Below are positions 52,096-61,518 of a DNA stretch of 64,000 bases, in pieces (within the stretch, counting starts at the first letter, position 1; each line of letters opens with the position of its first letter). The DNA is taken from the NCBI RefSeq assembly GCF_002077155.1, contig NZ_CP015027.1, forward strand, positions 1,218,501 to 1,282,500, read 5' to 3'. Origin of the DNA: Sporosarcina sp. P33. Lineage in GTDB: Bacteria; Bacillota; Bacilli; Bacillales_A; Planococcaceae. A model generated the notes under the pieces. It ran no database searches. It was given only the letters and a program-made list of their open reading frames with translations, and was not told the DNA's origin. The position numbers and the translations under genes are program-made.

Positions 52096-52608
52096 TCAGG
52101 CTTTTCCGTCTTGCTCATAAAATACAGGCGGCACTGAACCGAACACTCGGCGGTGGTAAAGCATTGGATCTTTTTGCTTGTCAATGTGCAAGTCAACGAC
52201 TTCACCAATAATCACTGTATGATCTCCCGCTTCAATCGTTTGGAATGTTTTACATTCGAATACGCCGAATGCATCTTCAATAATTGGAACACCGCGGTCG
52301 GACATTTCCCATTTACATGTAGAGAAACGGTCTTCTACACGGCTGGCAAACGTACTGCAAAGTTCTTGCTGATTTCCAGCCAGTACGTGAACCGCAAATT
52401 TACCGCCTTCTGTAAATGCTTTAATAGATGAAACTCTATGATCAATTGACCACAAGAGAAGCATGGGGTCTAAGGATACTGAAGCAAACGAGTTTACTGT
52501 CAATCCAACCGGCGTGCCGTCTTCTGTTACCGCAGTGACGACTGTGACACCTGTAGGATAATTCCCCATAATTTCCTTGAATAAGTTTTGTTGTTCTTCT
52601 TTTTTCAT
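52096..52608 (-). CDS. Flavin reductase family protein
   Basis: This FMN-binding split-barrel flavin reductase of 170 residues has the conserved GNYPTGVTVVTAVTEDG, GLTVNSFASVSLDPMLLLWS and the C-terminal DHTVIIGEVVDLHID. Such proteins supply reduced flavin to two-component monooxygenases or reduce flavins with NAD(P)H; no monooxygenase is adjacent. The 397-bp region upstream to the next gene contains only that gene's promoter. Confidence 0.9.
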   Translation of the reverse strand: MKKEEQQNLFKEIMGNYPTGVTVVTAVTEDGTPVGLTVNSFASVSLDPMLLLWSIDHRVSSIKAFTEGGKFAVHVLAGNQQELCSTFASRVEDRFSTCKWEMSDRGVPIIEDAFGVFECKTFQTIEAGDHTVIIGEVVDLHIDKQKDPMLYHRRVFGSVPPVFYEQDGKA

Positions 52609-52935
52609 AAAATATTCTCTCCTTTATTCATTCGCTACTTCCAGTGACGGAACATGTCCAGTCCACTTGAAATAGACAGCTCTTTTCCCATCATAGCACT
52701 TTTTCCGTCATTATTCATTATTCTCAGCTTACTTTATCCTTTTCTATCAGTTTATGCACGCGTTGACCCATCTGCCATGCTGTATTGCATACTGGCTCTC
52801 AGCATTTATTGTGATTTTCTTTCTGTTTTCACTAAACTGGGTACATTGTTTAATCATTATTTTCCTTTTACAACAGATGATAAAATGAATTATTGTTCCG
52901 GGATAAGACGAAAGTTTCATTTAACAGGTTCAATG

Positions 52936-52965
52936 TTTACAAGATCAAATACCGGATATTATACA
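52936..52965 (+). promoter_or_regulatory. Promoter of the acidic-repeat lipoprotein gene
   Basis: -35 TTTACA (52936-52941), 18-bp spacer, -10 TATACA (52960-52965), about 40 bp before the start codon. The rest of 52609-52935 shows no recognisable feature. Confidence 0.65.
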
Positions 52966-53005
52966 CATAGCAAGTCTATCAAGCAATTAGAGGAGGATAC
53001 CTTAA

Positions 53006-53320
53006 ATGGATCTAAATAAGCTAAAGAAAAACAATTTATTAAAAGTTGGAGCAGCAGCAATATTATCTGTCGGCGTCCTCAGTGCGTGCGGAGACGATGA
53101 CCCGGTCATTGATGATAATGACGATATCGATGTAGATCAGCCGGCTGATGTGACGCCGAATGATGACGCAGATACAGAGCCCGAAGTAGATATGGAACCC
53201 GACACTGAAGTTGATCCGGATGCAGAAGTTGACCCAGATGCCGAGGTCGATCCGGATGCTGAAGTGGATCCAGATGCGGAAGTCGATCCGGATGCAGATG
53301 TAAGTCCGGAAACAAAATAA
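53006..53320 (+). CDS. Acidic repeat lipoprotein
   Basis: This 104-residue protein has a signal peptide and lipobox LSAC (Cys28), then an almost purely Asp/Glu/Pro/Val mature part ending in five tandem EVDPDA hexapeptides (residues 68-97). It would be an extended, highly negative, membrane-tethered chain on the outer surface, plausibly binding cations. AGAGGAGG precedes the ATG. I recognise no family beyond low-complexity lipoproteins of Bacillales. Confidence 0.8.
   Translation: MDLNKLKKNNLLKVGAAAILSVGVLSACGDDDPVIDDNDDIDVDQPADVTPNDDADTEPEVDMEPDTEVDPDAEVDPDAEVDPDAEVDPDAEVDPDADVSPETK
53207..53296 (+). repeat. 18-bp tandem repeat, five units, coding for EVDPDA
   Basis: Five consecutive in-frame units of GAAGTTGATCCGGATGCA with only third-position differences (GTT/GTC/GTG, CCG/CCA, GCA/GCC/GCT/GCG). 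The hexapeptide is identical in all units while codons vary. Confidence 0.9.
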
Positions 53321-53351
53321 ATTATCATATTTTCACAAAGATGAATAGTAC

Positions 53352-53386
53352 AAAGCAGCCGAAGAATCAAATTCGGCTGCTTTTTC
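53352..53386. terminator. Bidirectional terminator
   Basis: AAAGCAGCCGAA-loop-TTCGGCTGCTTTTT stem between convergent genes. Confidence 0.9.
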
Positions 53387-53389
53387 CTT

Positions 53390-54826
53390 TTATATAATGT
53401 TTGATGCAACAATTCCTAACCGGTCACGTTCAATGACTCCGAGTTTATTCATATGGCGACGGAAACTCGCCATAACAAAAGTATGCATATTCGCTTGTGT
53501 TGCGTAATAAATAAACCACGGAATGGATGGCAAGTAGTCATGAATTGCGACAATGACCTCATTAGAACCCGGAATCTTCCGGAATTCTATTCTGCCGCGT
53601 TCATTGGAATCCGGATCCATTAACATTCCTCCCGTAATATAATACAGTGAACGGTCTTTTGTGCTGCGGTCTGCAGAATAACTCAAGGCAAGCAGTGTCC
53701 GGTTACCAAGAAAGCCGATCCGGCAATTCAACTGATCATCTACATCGGTCTTAATCCAAGGATTTAAAAAAGCAGCAAGCCATTTGACATAATAACGCGC
53801 TGTTTCATCAGCAGTCCAGCTGTAAGGCAGCTCAATACGCTGTACTGAACGTACGTCTTGTTTAAGCGGCCCCATTGAAGGTTTTCTATTCGAGCGATTC
53901 TTATCCTTACTTTCTGCATCAAGCGCTTCTTTTGCCGCTTGCATGAAAGGGATCTTGCCGTTACTGATACCTTCCAAGTAACGTGATGGGCTGACAACCA
54001 TTGGGTGTCGCAAACTTTCAACTAACGGGTAGACAATCTCCTTAGGCGTCTGTGTAACGAGCCGTAACCATAACCTCGATACACTCAACGAAAAGAAAGG
54101 CACATCTATCATTCGCGATGATTTCCCTGCTGCTTCAGCCGTCTTTTCCATCATAGACTTATATGTCATCACTTCCGGTCCGCCTACATCAATTGAGCGC
54201 TGTGCAGGTTCGAAATCCAGTATCAGCGAACTCAATGATTTAATCACATCTTCAAGCGCTACCGGCTGGGTGTTTGAACGTGTCCACTTAGGTAAAATCA
54301 TTACCGGCAGTCTCCTGACAAGCTTAGACAAGATGGGAAACGATGAACCTTTCGGGCCGACTATCAATCCTGCACGCAATGCCGTAACAGGCACATCATA
54401 CGAACGCAGAACCCTCTCCACTTCCAAACGGCTCTTCAAATGGCGAGATAAGTCTCCAATCTCTTCATCTGGAATAATACCGCCTAAATAGACGATTTGT
54501 TTGATGCCCTGCTTTTTAGCAGCCTGCGCGAAGTTATCGGCTAATATAACATCCATGTCTTCAAAAGTGCCTTGAGTCAGCCGGGCTGATTTCAGCATGG
54601 AATGAACGAGATATACAGCAATATCTGCACCAGCAAGACTTTTTTCTGCATCCTTCATCGAAAACAGATCACAAGACCGCCACTCCACATCTTCAGTACT
54701 TTGCCTCTGATTCCCATTGCGTGATAAGCCGATTACTTTTGCTCTTCCTTTAAGCTTTTTCAATAAATTATTGCCGATATAGCCGCTGGCACCAGCAACG
54801 GCGACAACTAAGTGATCTTTCCCCAT
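53390..54826 (-). CDS. NAD(P)-binding SDR-like protein with DUF2867 C-terminal domain
   Basis: The N-terminal 280 residues form an atypical SDR/NmrA-like Rossmann domain with GASGYIGNNLL at residues 10-20 and YLVHSM in place of a classical catalytic tetrad. The C-terminal part (about 330-478) corresponds to DUF2867 (GFLGNRTLLALSYSADRS, YYITGGMLMDPDSNERGRIE). The 478-residue two-domain layout is usual. AAAGGCGG precedes the ATG at 54826. Divergent from a TetR regulator with an operator-like palindrome over its promoter. Substrate unknown. Confidence 0.87.
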   Translation of the reverse strand: MGKDHLVVAVAGASGYIGNNLLKKLKGRAKVIGLSRNGNQRQSTEDVEWRSCDLFSMKDAEKSLAGADIAVYLVHSMLKSARLTQGTFEDMDVILADNFAQAAKKQGIKQIVYLGGIIPDEEIGDLSRHLKSRLEVERVLRSYDVPVTALRAGLIVGPKGSSFPILSKLVRRLPVMILPKWTRSNTQPVALEDVIKSLSSLILDFEPAQRSIDVGGPEVMTYKSMMEKTAEAAGKSSRMIDVPFFSLSVSRLWLRLVTQTPKEIVYPLVESLRHPMVVSPSRYLEGISNGKIPFMQAAKEALDAESKDKNRSNRKPSMGPLKQDVRSVQRIELPYSWTADETARYYVKWLAAFLNPWIKTDVDDQLNCRIGFLGNRTLLALSYSADRSTKDRSLYYITGGMLMDPDSNERGRIEFRKIPGSNEVIVAIHDYLPSIPWFIYYATQANMHTFVMASFRRHMNKLGVIERDRLGIVASNII

Positions 54827-54868
54827 AATATTCCGCCTTTCCTCGTACGTATACAATCAAACTACCCG

Positions 54869-54898
54869 CATTTACTAATCAGTAAGCGTAATTGTCAA
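54869..54898 (-). promoter_or_regulatory. Promoter and operator of the SDR-like gene
   Basis: -35 TTGACA (54893-54898), 18-bp spacer, -10 TAAATG (54869-54874) on the minus strand. The palindrome TTACT-AATC-AGTAA (54872-54885) overlaps the -10 and spacer and resembles TetR-family operators. Confidence 0.7.
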
Positions 54899-54966
54899 TT
54901 TAATACTTTCAGCAAGCGCAGTCTTTGCTTTTCATATCAATATTCCTTATACTAGATTAGAACGAT

Positions 54967-54995
54967 GAAAACTATTTTTGTTTTTATAGTTTTTC
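54967..54995 (+). promoter_or_regulatory. Inverted repeat upstream of the tetR-like gene
   Basis: GAAAACTAT-N10-ATAGTTTTTC, about 30 bp before the start codon. The 13-mer AAAACTATTTTTG (54968-54980) has a perfect inverted copy, CAAAAATAGTTTT, just past the gene's stop (55599-55611). Candidate autoregulatory site. Confidence 0.5.
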
Positions 54996-55023
54996 TCTGT
55001 ATATAACGATAGGGGTACGATAG

Positions 55024-55593
55024 ATGAAAGCACGCATCATGAAAGCTTTTTTAGAAGAGATTCATGAAAAAAGCATGAAATTTACAATGGATGACTTAGC
55101 CCGCAGACTGGGCATCAGCAAGCGCACATTGTATCAGCACTTCTCTTCTAAAACGGAAATATTAGACGCAATTATTGATTCAACTTTACAGGAATTTGAC
55201 GAGAAGACAGCTTTGATCATGCAAGATCCCCAACTAGGCCTGGTAGAGAAGATCAAGCGGGCCATTACGGTCATCCCTAAATATAATGATTTTTATAACT
55301 GGCAAATTCTTGATCAGATGAAAAAAACGCACCCTGCGCAATGGGAACGCGTTCACGCTGCTCTTCACGAATGGGATGAACTGCGTGAATTGATTGAACA
55401 AGGAATCCGTGAAGGGATTATTGCCAATCAAAATGTTCCGTTGCTGATGAAGCTGATCATCGACGCAACAAACTCCACACTCGACCGCAAGTTTTTCTAC
55501 GAGAACAGCATTACGGTAACCGAGGCGCTGGACTCTATTGTCGATATTCTGCTGTTCGGTTTTATTAAGAAGGACGACGGCGTAAAAAACTGA
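55024..55593 (+). CDS. TetR/AcrR-family transcriptional regulator
   Basis: This 189-residue regulator has the N-terminal TetR helix-turn-helix FTMDDLARRLGISKRTLYQHFSSKTEILDAII (within residues 19-50, quoted here only as DDLARRLGISKRTLYQHF). The C-terminal helical domain would bind a small ligand. AGGGG precedes the ATG. It is divergent from the SDR-like gene and upstream of a GNAT/MATE pair, either of which may be its target. Confidence 0.9.
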   Translation: MKARIMKAFLEEIHEKSMKFTMDDLARRLGISKRTLYQHFSSKTEILDAIIDSTLQEFDEKTALIMQDPQLGLVEKIKRAITVIPKYNDFYNWQILDQMKKTHPAQWERVHAALHEWDELRELIEQGIREGIIANQNVPLLMKLIIDATNSTLDRKFFYENSITVTEALDSIVDILLFGFIKKDDGVKN

Positions 55594-55646
55594 TAAAACA
55601 AAAATAGTTTTTAGGTTTCACAAAAAATTGAAAGCGAGATGGAATT

Positions 55647-56114
55647 ATGAGCCTCCACGCAAGTGAGGTAACGAATGAAAATTGGCAAGAAGTTGCCTAT
55701 TTATCCGTTCATGAAAACCAAAAGAATTTTATAGAAAGCAATTCATTTTCACTGGCTCAATCACAGTTTGAACCTGAATGGAAATCTGTTGGATTATATG
55801 ATGGAGAGGAGCTCGTTGGCTATGCAATGCATGGACGCGAAGAAAAAAGCGGCCATGTGTGGCTCGACCGCTTCATGATTGATCAGCATCATCAGGGAAA
55901 AGGCTATGCCAGCCGATTCCTTACACTTCTATTAACCAGAATGGAAGAAAAATATCAATGTGACATGATTTATTTAAGTATTTATCCCGATAATAAAAAA
56001 GCACAGCGTTTATATGAAAAATTCGGATTCGTACTTAACGGAAAAATAGACGATGCAGGTGAATTCCCTTGTCTCATCATGGAACTTGATCTGCGGAGGA
56101 GCCCTGTGCAATGA
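55647..56114 (+). CDS. GNAT acetyltransferase, spermine/spermidine-type (BltD-like)
   Basis: This protein has 155 residues with blocks VHENQKNFIESNSFSLAQSQ, SVGLYDGEELVGYAMHG, WLDRFMIDQHHQGKGYASR (acetyl-CoA loop) and YPDNKKAQRLYEKFGF, closely similar to remembered BltD/SpeG polyamine acetyltransferases. It overlaps the MATE pump gene by four bases, paralleling the blt-bltD pairing of a drug pump with a polyamine acetyltransferase in B. subtilis, though here the pump is of a different family. Confidence 0.82.
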   Translation: MSLHASEVTNENWQEVAYLSVHENQKNFIESNSFSLAQSQFEPEWKSVGLYDGEELVGYAMHGREEKSGHVWLDRFMIDQHHQGKGYASRFLTLLLTRMEEKYQCDMIYLSIYPDNKKAQRLYEKFGFVLNGKIDDAGEFPCLIMELDLRRSPVQ

Positions 56115-57457
56115 GCCTTTCTTCACCCAAATTGGATCGGCTGGACACTGAACCGGTAGGACGTATTTTTTTGCGCTATTTAATTCCTTCAACAATTGGC
56201 ATGCTGCTGATGGCAGTAAATATTGTGGCGGACGGCATTATGGTCGGTAACCGATTGGGTGCAGAAGCTTTAGCGGGAGTCGGAATTTCGGCTCCCGTTT
56301 ATACAATTTTCTTTGCTGTATCTCTTTGGATTGGCATTGGCGCCGCCACAAAATATTCCATGGCAATGGGTGTCAGGGATAAACAGAAAGCCAGATCCAT
56401 TTTAACACACGCCATTTTATCAATTTTCTTAATTACTATCATTCTGGGGCTAACCGCATTTATTTTCCGGGAACCTCTTGCTTATGCACTTGGAGCTAAT
56501 CCAACGACGTTCCCTTATGTTTCTGATTACTTATTTGTCATTTTATTGTTCGGATTTATTTTCACTGTCGAGAATACATTCAGTATTTTTGTGCGAAATG
56601 ACGGCGCGCCCACCCTTTCCATGGCAGGCTTAATCGTCACGTCTGTCGTTAACATCATACTGAATTATGTGTTTCTCTTTATTTTTGATTATGGCGTTAC
56701 AGGCGCTGCGCTGGCAACCATCATCGCTTCTTTCCTCGGTATGCTCGTGCTGGTCACACATTTCTTTAGAAAGAGCAATAATTTACAATTGGTGAAGTGT
56801 ACGTTTAATAAAAAGCTGTTCACTGCGATCATTTTCATCGGATTCCCAAGCTTTCTTTCCGAATTAGGTATTTCAGTTTTTACTATTTCACATAATATTG
56901 CATTTGAACGCATGGCCGGTACAGAAGGCGTTGCGGCATTCTCCATTTTGAACTATGTGCACAGCGTTATGCTGATGCTTTTCCTCGGAATGGGAGGTGC
57001 GATTCAGCCGCTCATCAGTTATTACAACGGGTCAGGTAACCGCGCGCGGATGAAAGAAACGATGAAAAAAGCCACATTTACAGTTGCAGCTGCCGGCATT
57101 ACATTCTTCTTAGTCGGACAATTTGCTGCAGGCCCCATCGTGTCTATCTTCGGAGACTTCCCTAAAAACGTCGGTGAATTGGCCGCAACGGGAATTAATT
57201 TATTCTTCATTGCGTATTTGTTTACAGGCACAAATTTTGTGATGATGACTTATTATCAATCTGTCGGCAACGTCCGTATGGCCACATGGATCACGGCGTC
57301 ACGAGAAATCATCATTATGCTGATTTTCCTGATGATCTTGCCTCGTTTCTTTGGATTGAACGGTATTTGGCTGTCAATTCCCGCATCAGAATTTATTGTG
57401 TTTGCCGGGATCTATTGGTATCAGCGAAATGCTGCACGACATTCATTACCTCAATAA
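56111..57457 (+). CDS. MATE family multidrug efflux transporter
   Basis: This 448-residue, 12-helix MATE transporter begins RIFLRYLIPSTIGMLLMAVN, with VADGIMVGNRLGAEALAGVG in helix 2 and the pseudo-repeat in the second half (FPSFLSELGISVFTISHNIA). It exports cationic drugs with Na+ or H+. Translationally coupled (ATGA) to the polyamine acetyltransferase gene, which suggests a role in polyamine or cation homeostasis. Confidence 0.9.
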   Translation: MSLSSPKLDRLDTEPVGRIFLRYLIPSTIGMLLMAVNIVADGIMVGNRLGAEALAGVGISAPVYTIFFAVSLWIGIGAATKYSMAMGVRDKQKARSILTHAILSIFLITIILGLTAFIFREPLAYALGANPTTFPYVSDYLFVILLFGFIFTVENTFSIFVRNDGAPTLSMAGLIVTSVVNIILNYVFLFIFDYGVTGAALATIIASFLGMLVLVTHFFRKSNNLQLVKCTFNKKLFTAIIFIGFPSFLSELGISVFTISHNIAFERMAGTEGVAAFSILNYVHSVMLMLFLGMGGAIQPLISYYNGSGNRARMKETMKKATFTVAAAGITFFLVGQFAAGPIVSIFGDFPKNVGELAATGINLFFIAYLFTGTNFVMMTYYQSVGNVRMATWITASREIIIMLIFLMILPRFFGLNGIWLSIPASEFIVFAGIYWYQRNAARHSLPQ

Positions 57458-57510
57458 AATCACGTCGGCTCACCGATTCACTGTACCCGCCTATGCAGAT
57501 TCTCTAAACG

Positions 57511-57549
57511 ACAGCACCCCCTGACATCGATGTGTCAGGGGGTGCTGTT
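57511..57549. terminator. Bidirectional terminator
   Basis: ACAGCACCCCCTGACA-TCGATG-TGTCAGGGGGTGCTGT perfect 16-bp stem between convergent genes. Confidence 0.9.
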
Positions 57550-59493
57550 TTATAAAGATTCTTTAATCACACGCTTATAATTCAACACTGACAGCAAGCC
57601 AAATATCGAGTACAAAGCCGTGTAGATCAGCATAACGATAATCATTGGTGTCACCATTTCAGCACCAAATAGGAACCAGCCAGATTTTACAGCAAAATAG
57701 CTGTGGCATAAACCTGCGGCTAATGGGATACCAAAGTTGAACAACTGTTTCCTCTGAATTCCTTTTAGTAAATCAGATTGTGTAAATCCAAGTTTCCTTA
57801 GAATCGTGTAATTTGATTTTTCATCTTCACTTTCATCCATTTGCTTGAAGTAGAGAATACAACCGGATGTGATGAGGAATGCGAGCCCCAGGAATCCCAC
57901 GACGAACATCACCATGCCTACGCTTTGTTTCTGATTACTTTGCTCTTCATATTTCGATTCATGCCCTGCCCATATATTGATTTCCAGCTTATTAAAAATC
58001 GTATTGGCGTTCTCAACCTCGTTTTTGTCATCGATATCCACCCCGTAATACTCCGTGAATTCCGATGTGAAGGAAGTATCTTTATCTTTTTGCATCCGTT
58101 GGAATAGTTGATCGTCCACTACAGCAACTGGAAAAGCGGAGGTTATACGAGTTGGCAGTAGAGCCAAATCCTCTAGACCCGTTAATGTCAGATCATATGC
58201 GTGTTCTGTGCCTTTAAACACCACCTGACGATCTGCTTGGAATTTCATAAACTTTTCTGCAAAAGTATCTAAATTGATAAAGCGCACTTCGTTCTCCCCT
58301 ACATTTACTGCCGGTACTGCTTTCTCACTGATTACAATCATATTGGTATCGGCATAACTCTGTCCTAAAGCAACCTCTTCCGTAATGGAAATTACTTGTG
58401 ACAAATCCACTGGTGATGTTAATAATTCCACCGCTGTCTCTGTATAGGCGATACCTTCCTCTTCCAATGCCTGCATAAATTCCATCGCACGCTCAGTATT
58501 CGGAATAGTAAAGTCAGCAGGGATTGTCTGCTCCACTGTTTTTTCCACAGAGTAATAGGAGATATAACTTAACGACAGCAGCGCAATTGATAATGCAGAC
58601 AATGTGGTAATGATCATTAACAGGAATGAATTGGATTTCATCCGGAACATAATCGAAGAAAGAGATAAGACATCACGAACATTCAGATACCCGCCTTTAC
58701 GTTTACGGATCAGATTAAAGATGAAACTTACCGATCCTTTGTAAAATAAATAGGTCCCGATAATCACAGATGCCAGTATGACGATCATTGTCAAGAATAG
58801 ATAATTGCCCAGAATTTCACCGCTGAACAGCTTGGTTGATAAATAATAGCCAAACAAAATAAGCAAGATGCCAAACACGCCAATGACTGCTTGAAATTTC
58901 GTCACCTTTTGCACCCGCTGCTGCGTAACAGATGTTGCACGGAACAGCGATAAGATACTTTGGCGTTTGATGAATATTGCATTCATGATCAAAATTAATA
59001 GATAAATTGCCGCAAATACTACCAGTGTCTGCAGCAATGCCTCCGAGGAAAAACGCAGCGCCGCTACATCTGTTACACCCATTACGTTAAAGAGAATGAT
59101 CATTAGTAATCGAGACATCGAAAATCCGAGGAAAATTCCAATAAACAATGAGCCGATATATAATACAAAGTTCTCGACACTCAGAATACGAAAAACAGTT
59201 CCTTTCGTCATACCGATTAATTGAAACAACCCAATTTCCTTGCTGCGCCTTTTTATAAATAAGTTGTTGGCATACAGCAAGAACACTGACACAATAACTA
59301 TCAGTAAAACCGATCCTGATTTAATAGCTGCAGCACCTTTCACCCCGCCATTCACATCATCCAATGCAGGATCGAATTGCAGTGTCACAAACGAAAAGTA
59401 TAGTCCCACACTGAAAACCAGTGCAAAGATATACACATAATAATGCTTAAGATTTTTCTTGAGATTACGAAATATCAGCTGGTTAAGCGTCAT
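57550..59493 (-). CDS. Bce-type ABC transporter permease
   Basis: This 647-residue FtsX-domain permease has ten membrane helices and the large extracytoplasmic domain between helices 7 and 8 (about residues 305-520) that recognises antimicrobial peptides in BceB/VraG/PsdB proteins. It begins [20 protein letters not shown], typical of the family, with [20 protein letters not shown] after helix 2. It overlaps the ATPase gene by eleven bases. It acts both as peptide detoxifier and as sensor for the partner histidine kinase. Confidence 0.93.
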   Translation of the reverse strand: MTLNQLIFRNLKKNLKHYYVYIFALVFSVGLYFSFVTLQFDPALDDVNGGVKGAAAIKSGSVLLIVIVSVFLLYANNLFIKRRSKEIGLFQLIGMTKGTVFRILSVENFVLYIGSLFIGIFLGFSMSRLLMIILFNVMGVTDVAALRFSSEALLQTLVVFAAIYLLILIMNAIFIKRQSILSLFRATSVTQQRVQKVTKFQAVIGVFGILLILFGYYLSTKLFSGEILGNYLFLTMIVILASVIIGTYLFYKGSVSFIFNLIRKRKGGYLNVRDVLSLSSIMFRMKSNSFLLMIITTLSALSIALLSLSYISYYSVEKTVEQTIPADFTIPNTERAMEFMQALEEEGIAYTETAVELLTSPVDLSQVISITEEVALGQSYADTNMIVISEKAVPAVNVGENEVRFINLDTFAEKFMKFQADRQVVFKGTEHAYDLTLTGLEDLALLPTRITSAFPVAVVDDQLFQRMQKDKDTSFTSEFTEYYGVDIDDKNEVENANTIFNKLEINIWAGHESKYEEQSNQKQSVGMVMFVVGFLGLAFLITSGCILYFKQMDESEDEKSNYTILRKLGFTQSDLLKGIQRKQLFNFGIPLAAGLCHSYFAVKSGWFLFGAEMVTPMIIVMLIYTALYSIFGLLSVLNYKRVIKESL

Positions 59494-60244
59494 TCTTCAC
59501 ACCGCCCAGTACACCTTGCGTTTTGATAATGTCATTGAAAAACTCGTTGCGGGTCTGATCTCCTTTATACAGATGTGTATAAATCTGCCCGTCTTTAATA
59601 AACACTGCACGCTCACTGAAACTCGCTGCCAAAGGGTCATGTGTAACCATAACAATAGAAGTATTACGATTTGCATGTAAGGCACTCAGTTTATTGAGCA
59701 AATCCGATGCAGCTTTCGAATCAAGAGCCCCCGTCGGTTCATCCGCAAAGATGATGCTTGGATCGTGCATAAACGCACGCGCAGCAGAAGTTCTCTGCTT
59801 TTGCCCGCCTGAAATTTCGTTCGGGTATTTGTCAGCAATATCCACTATCCCGAGTTCTTCTGCTACTGCATGAAACTTTTCATCAGCTATTTTTTTAGCT
59901 ATTTTTTGCACTGATAACGGCAGCAGAATATTCTCCTTCACCGTTAAAGTATCCAGCAAATTATAGTCTTGGAAGATAAAACCCAAATGATGTTTACGAA
60001 ATTCCGCCATTTGCTTTTCTTTCATTTGGCTGAGATTTTGCCCTTCAATGCTGATGGTTCCCTGACTCACGCGGTCAATGGTAGAAAGGACGTTTAGCAG
60101 CGTCGTTTTTCCAGAGCCGGATGCACCCATAATGCTGATAAATTCACCTTTATTCACTTGAAGGTCTAATGCGCTGAGTACTTCTTGCTTATTAAATTTA
60201 TTGCCGTATGTTTTATATATTTTCGTTGCTTGCAAAATTACCAT
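59483..60244 (-). CDS. Bce-type ABC transporter ATP-binding protein
   Basis: ABC ATPase of 253 residues: Walker [10 protein letters not shown], signature [15 protein letters not shown], Walker [13 protein letters not shown], and the LDSK/H-loop region. Partner of the large FtsX permease downstream. The ATG at 60244 follows AAGGAG at eight bases. It has its own regulatory region with a BceR-type binding site, separate from the kinase/regulator genes upstream. Confidence 0.93.
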   Translation of the reverse strand: MVILQATKIYKTYGNKFNKQEVLSALDLQVNKGEFISIMGASGSGKTTLLNVLSTIDRVSQGTISIEGQNLSQMKEKQMAEFRKHHLGFIFQDYNLLDTLTVKENILLPLSVQKIAKKIADEKFHAVAEELGIVDIADKYPNEISGGQKQRTSAARAFMHDPSIIFADEPTGALDSKAASDLLNKLSALHANRNTSIVMVTHDPLAASFSERAVFIKDGQIYTHLYKGDQTRNEFFNDIIKTQGVLGGVKNDA

Positions 60245-60253
60245 GTCCATCAC

Positions 60254-60513
60254 TCCTTGTTAGTTCTATCTTAATCAACCCAAGAACTTTTCTCCTGTCT
60301 TTGAGATGACAATTTGAAAAAGCATGTGACAGTATCGTCACATGCTGTAAGTCGGGAAGATTAGCAGAGAGGCTGCCAAGGACTCTTGGGTGAAGATTTA
60401 CACTTCAAAGGAGACGCAGTGAACTGCCTGTCCGCACTTAGGCTGAAAATAAGTTCAATGACAACATTGCCGTCAGCGTATGATTTACTTTACATGCTTA
60501 CCTTTCATTCCCC
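60254..60513. other. Regulatory gap between kinase gene and transporter genes
   Basis: This 260-bp region contains the BceR-type palindrome (60321-60346) and, on the minus strand, a possible -10 TAAGAT near 60269. No strong terminator for the kinase gene was seen, so some read-through from the regulator genes is possible. Confidence 0.6.
60321..60346 (-). promoter_or_regulatory. BceR-type response-regulator binding site
   Basis: AGCATGTGAC-AGTATC-GTCACATGCT is a perfect 10-bp inverted repeat containing GTGAC-N6-GTCAC, in keeping with BceR-like boxes upstream of peptide-induced ABC transporter genes, about 75 bp before the ATPase start. Confidence 0.8.
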
Positions 60514-61518
60514 CTATGCATTTATCATGCGAATCCATTCATTTTCTTTCGGGAAGGTCAATGTAAATCGCGTTCCTTCTCCTGGCTCTGATTCGACTTG
60601 TATGTCGATCAGCAGTGATTCTCCCACTTGTTTTGCCAAATACAGGCCCATTCCTGTAGCGGCGTGATCTCCGTGGTCCGCTGTTCCTGTAAACCCTTTG
60701 TCAAAAATTCTAGACAGGTCTTTTGAATGGATCCCCTTTCCGAAATCCTTTATAGATAACTTCGTAACGTCCTCGGCTGACGTACTCCGAATGCGAATGT
60801 CTGATGAATGACTGTATTTTACTGCATTCGTCAGAAGCTGTCTGATCATGAAGCCAAGCCATTTGGCATCAGTCAGCACCGTGTCCGTTTCCAGCGACAC
60901 TTCAAATCCGATATTCTTTTGCATACACCATTGCCTCAATGACTTAATCTCTTGAAACAGCACCTTCTGCAAATCTATTTTTTCGATATATAAATCATTT
61001 TGGATAAATGGAATACGTTTTTGATGCAATTGCTGATCGAGTAATAAATGAATACGAAGCCATTCATACATCAGCTGTGAACGAAGAGCAGCATCTTCTA
61101 TTCGTTCGATCATCAACTGCATTGTTGTCAGCGGCGTCTTTACTTCGTGGATCCAGTTCAGAATATCGTCTTTCTCCTGCTCAACGCTGCTTTGCAATAC
61201 TTCCAGCCGCTGTGTAAACAACTGATTTTGTTCTGAAATTCGTTCGGAGGCGATATGTTCAAAAGGGCTGTCGGCTTCCGGCAGCATAGTTAGGTCAAAT
61301 GACGAGTCGAGCGTGTTCAGCTCCTTATAAAACCGGGTTTCTTTCGTGTACCGCATAATCAAAAACAGCAAGAAAGACAAACAGGATAGAAATACTATAT
61401 AAGCAGCAGATGTAAATGTAATGCCAGTGTCCATATACCCTACCGCCAAAGCCAGCAGCTGCAAAAACAGAAAGAATACAATCCATGCAGCCCGTTCTTT
61501 CAGAAATAGCTGCTTCAT
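60514..61518 (-). CDS. Intramembrane-sensing histidine kinase, BceS type
   Basis: This 334-residue kinase has two N-terminal membrane helices (about 10-30 and 38-57) separated by a very short loop, the hallmark of intramembrane-sensing BceS-like kinases that need their ABC transporter to detect peptides. Phospho-acceptor His is in WIHEVKTPLTTM, N-box LLTNAVKYSHSS, G-boxes DFGKGI and GTGMGLYLAKQ. Overlaps the response-regulator gene by four bases. Confidence 0.93.
   Translation of the reverse strand: MKQLFLKERAAWIVFFLFLQLLALAVGYMDTGITFTSAAYIVFLSCLSFLLFLIMRYTKETRFYKELNTLDSSFDLTMLPEADSPFEHIASERISEQNQLFTQRLEVLQSSVEQEKDDILNWIHEVKTPLTTMQLMIERIEDAALRSQLMYEWLRIHLLLDQQLHQKRIPFIQNDLYIEKIDLQKVLFQEIKSLRQWCMQKNIGFEVSLETDTVLTDAKWLGFMIRQLLTNAVKYSHSSDIRIRSTSAEDVTKLSIKDFGKGIHSKDLSRIFDKGFTGTADHGDHAATGMGLYLAKQVGESLLIDIQVESEPGEGTRFTLTFPKENEWIRMINA

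Noticed and set aside
52654..53019. 121-codon plus-strand frame with a hydrophobic N-terminus upstream of the acidic lipoprotein
   Set aside because: No ribosome binding site, runs through the lipoprotein promoter and overlaps its start; composition looks like AT-rich non-coding sequence.
53137..53412. Ser/Gly repeat frame (SASGST units) on the minus strand
   Set aside because: Antisense shadow of the EVDPDA-encoding tandem repeat; no start site.
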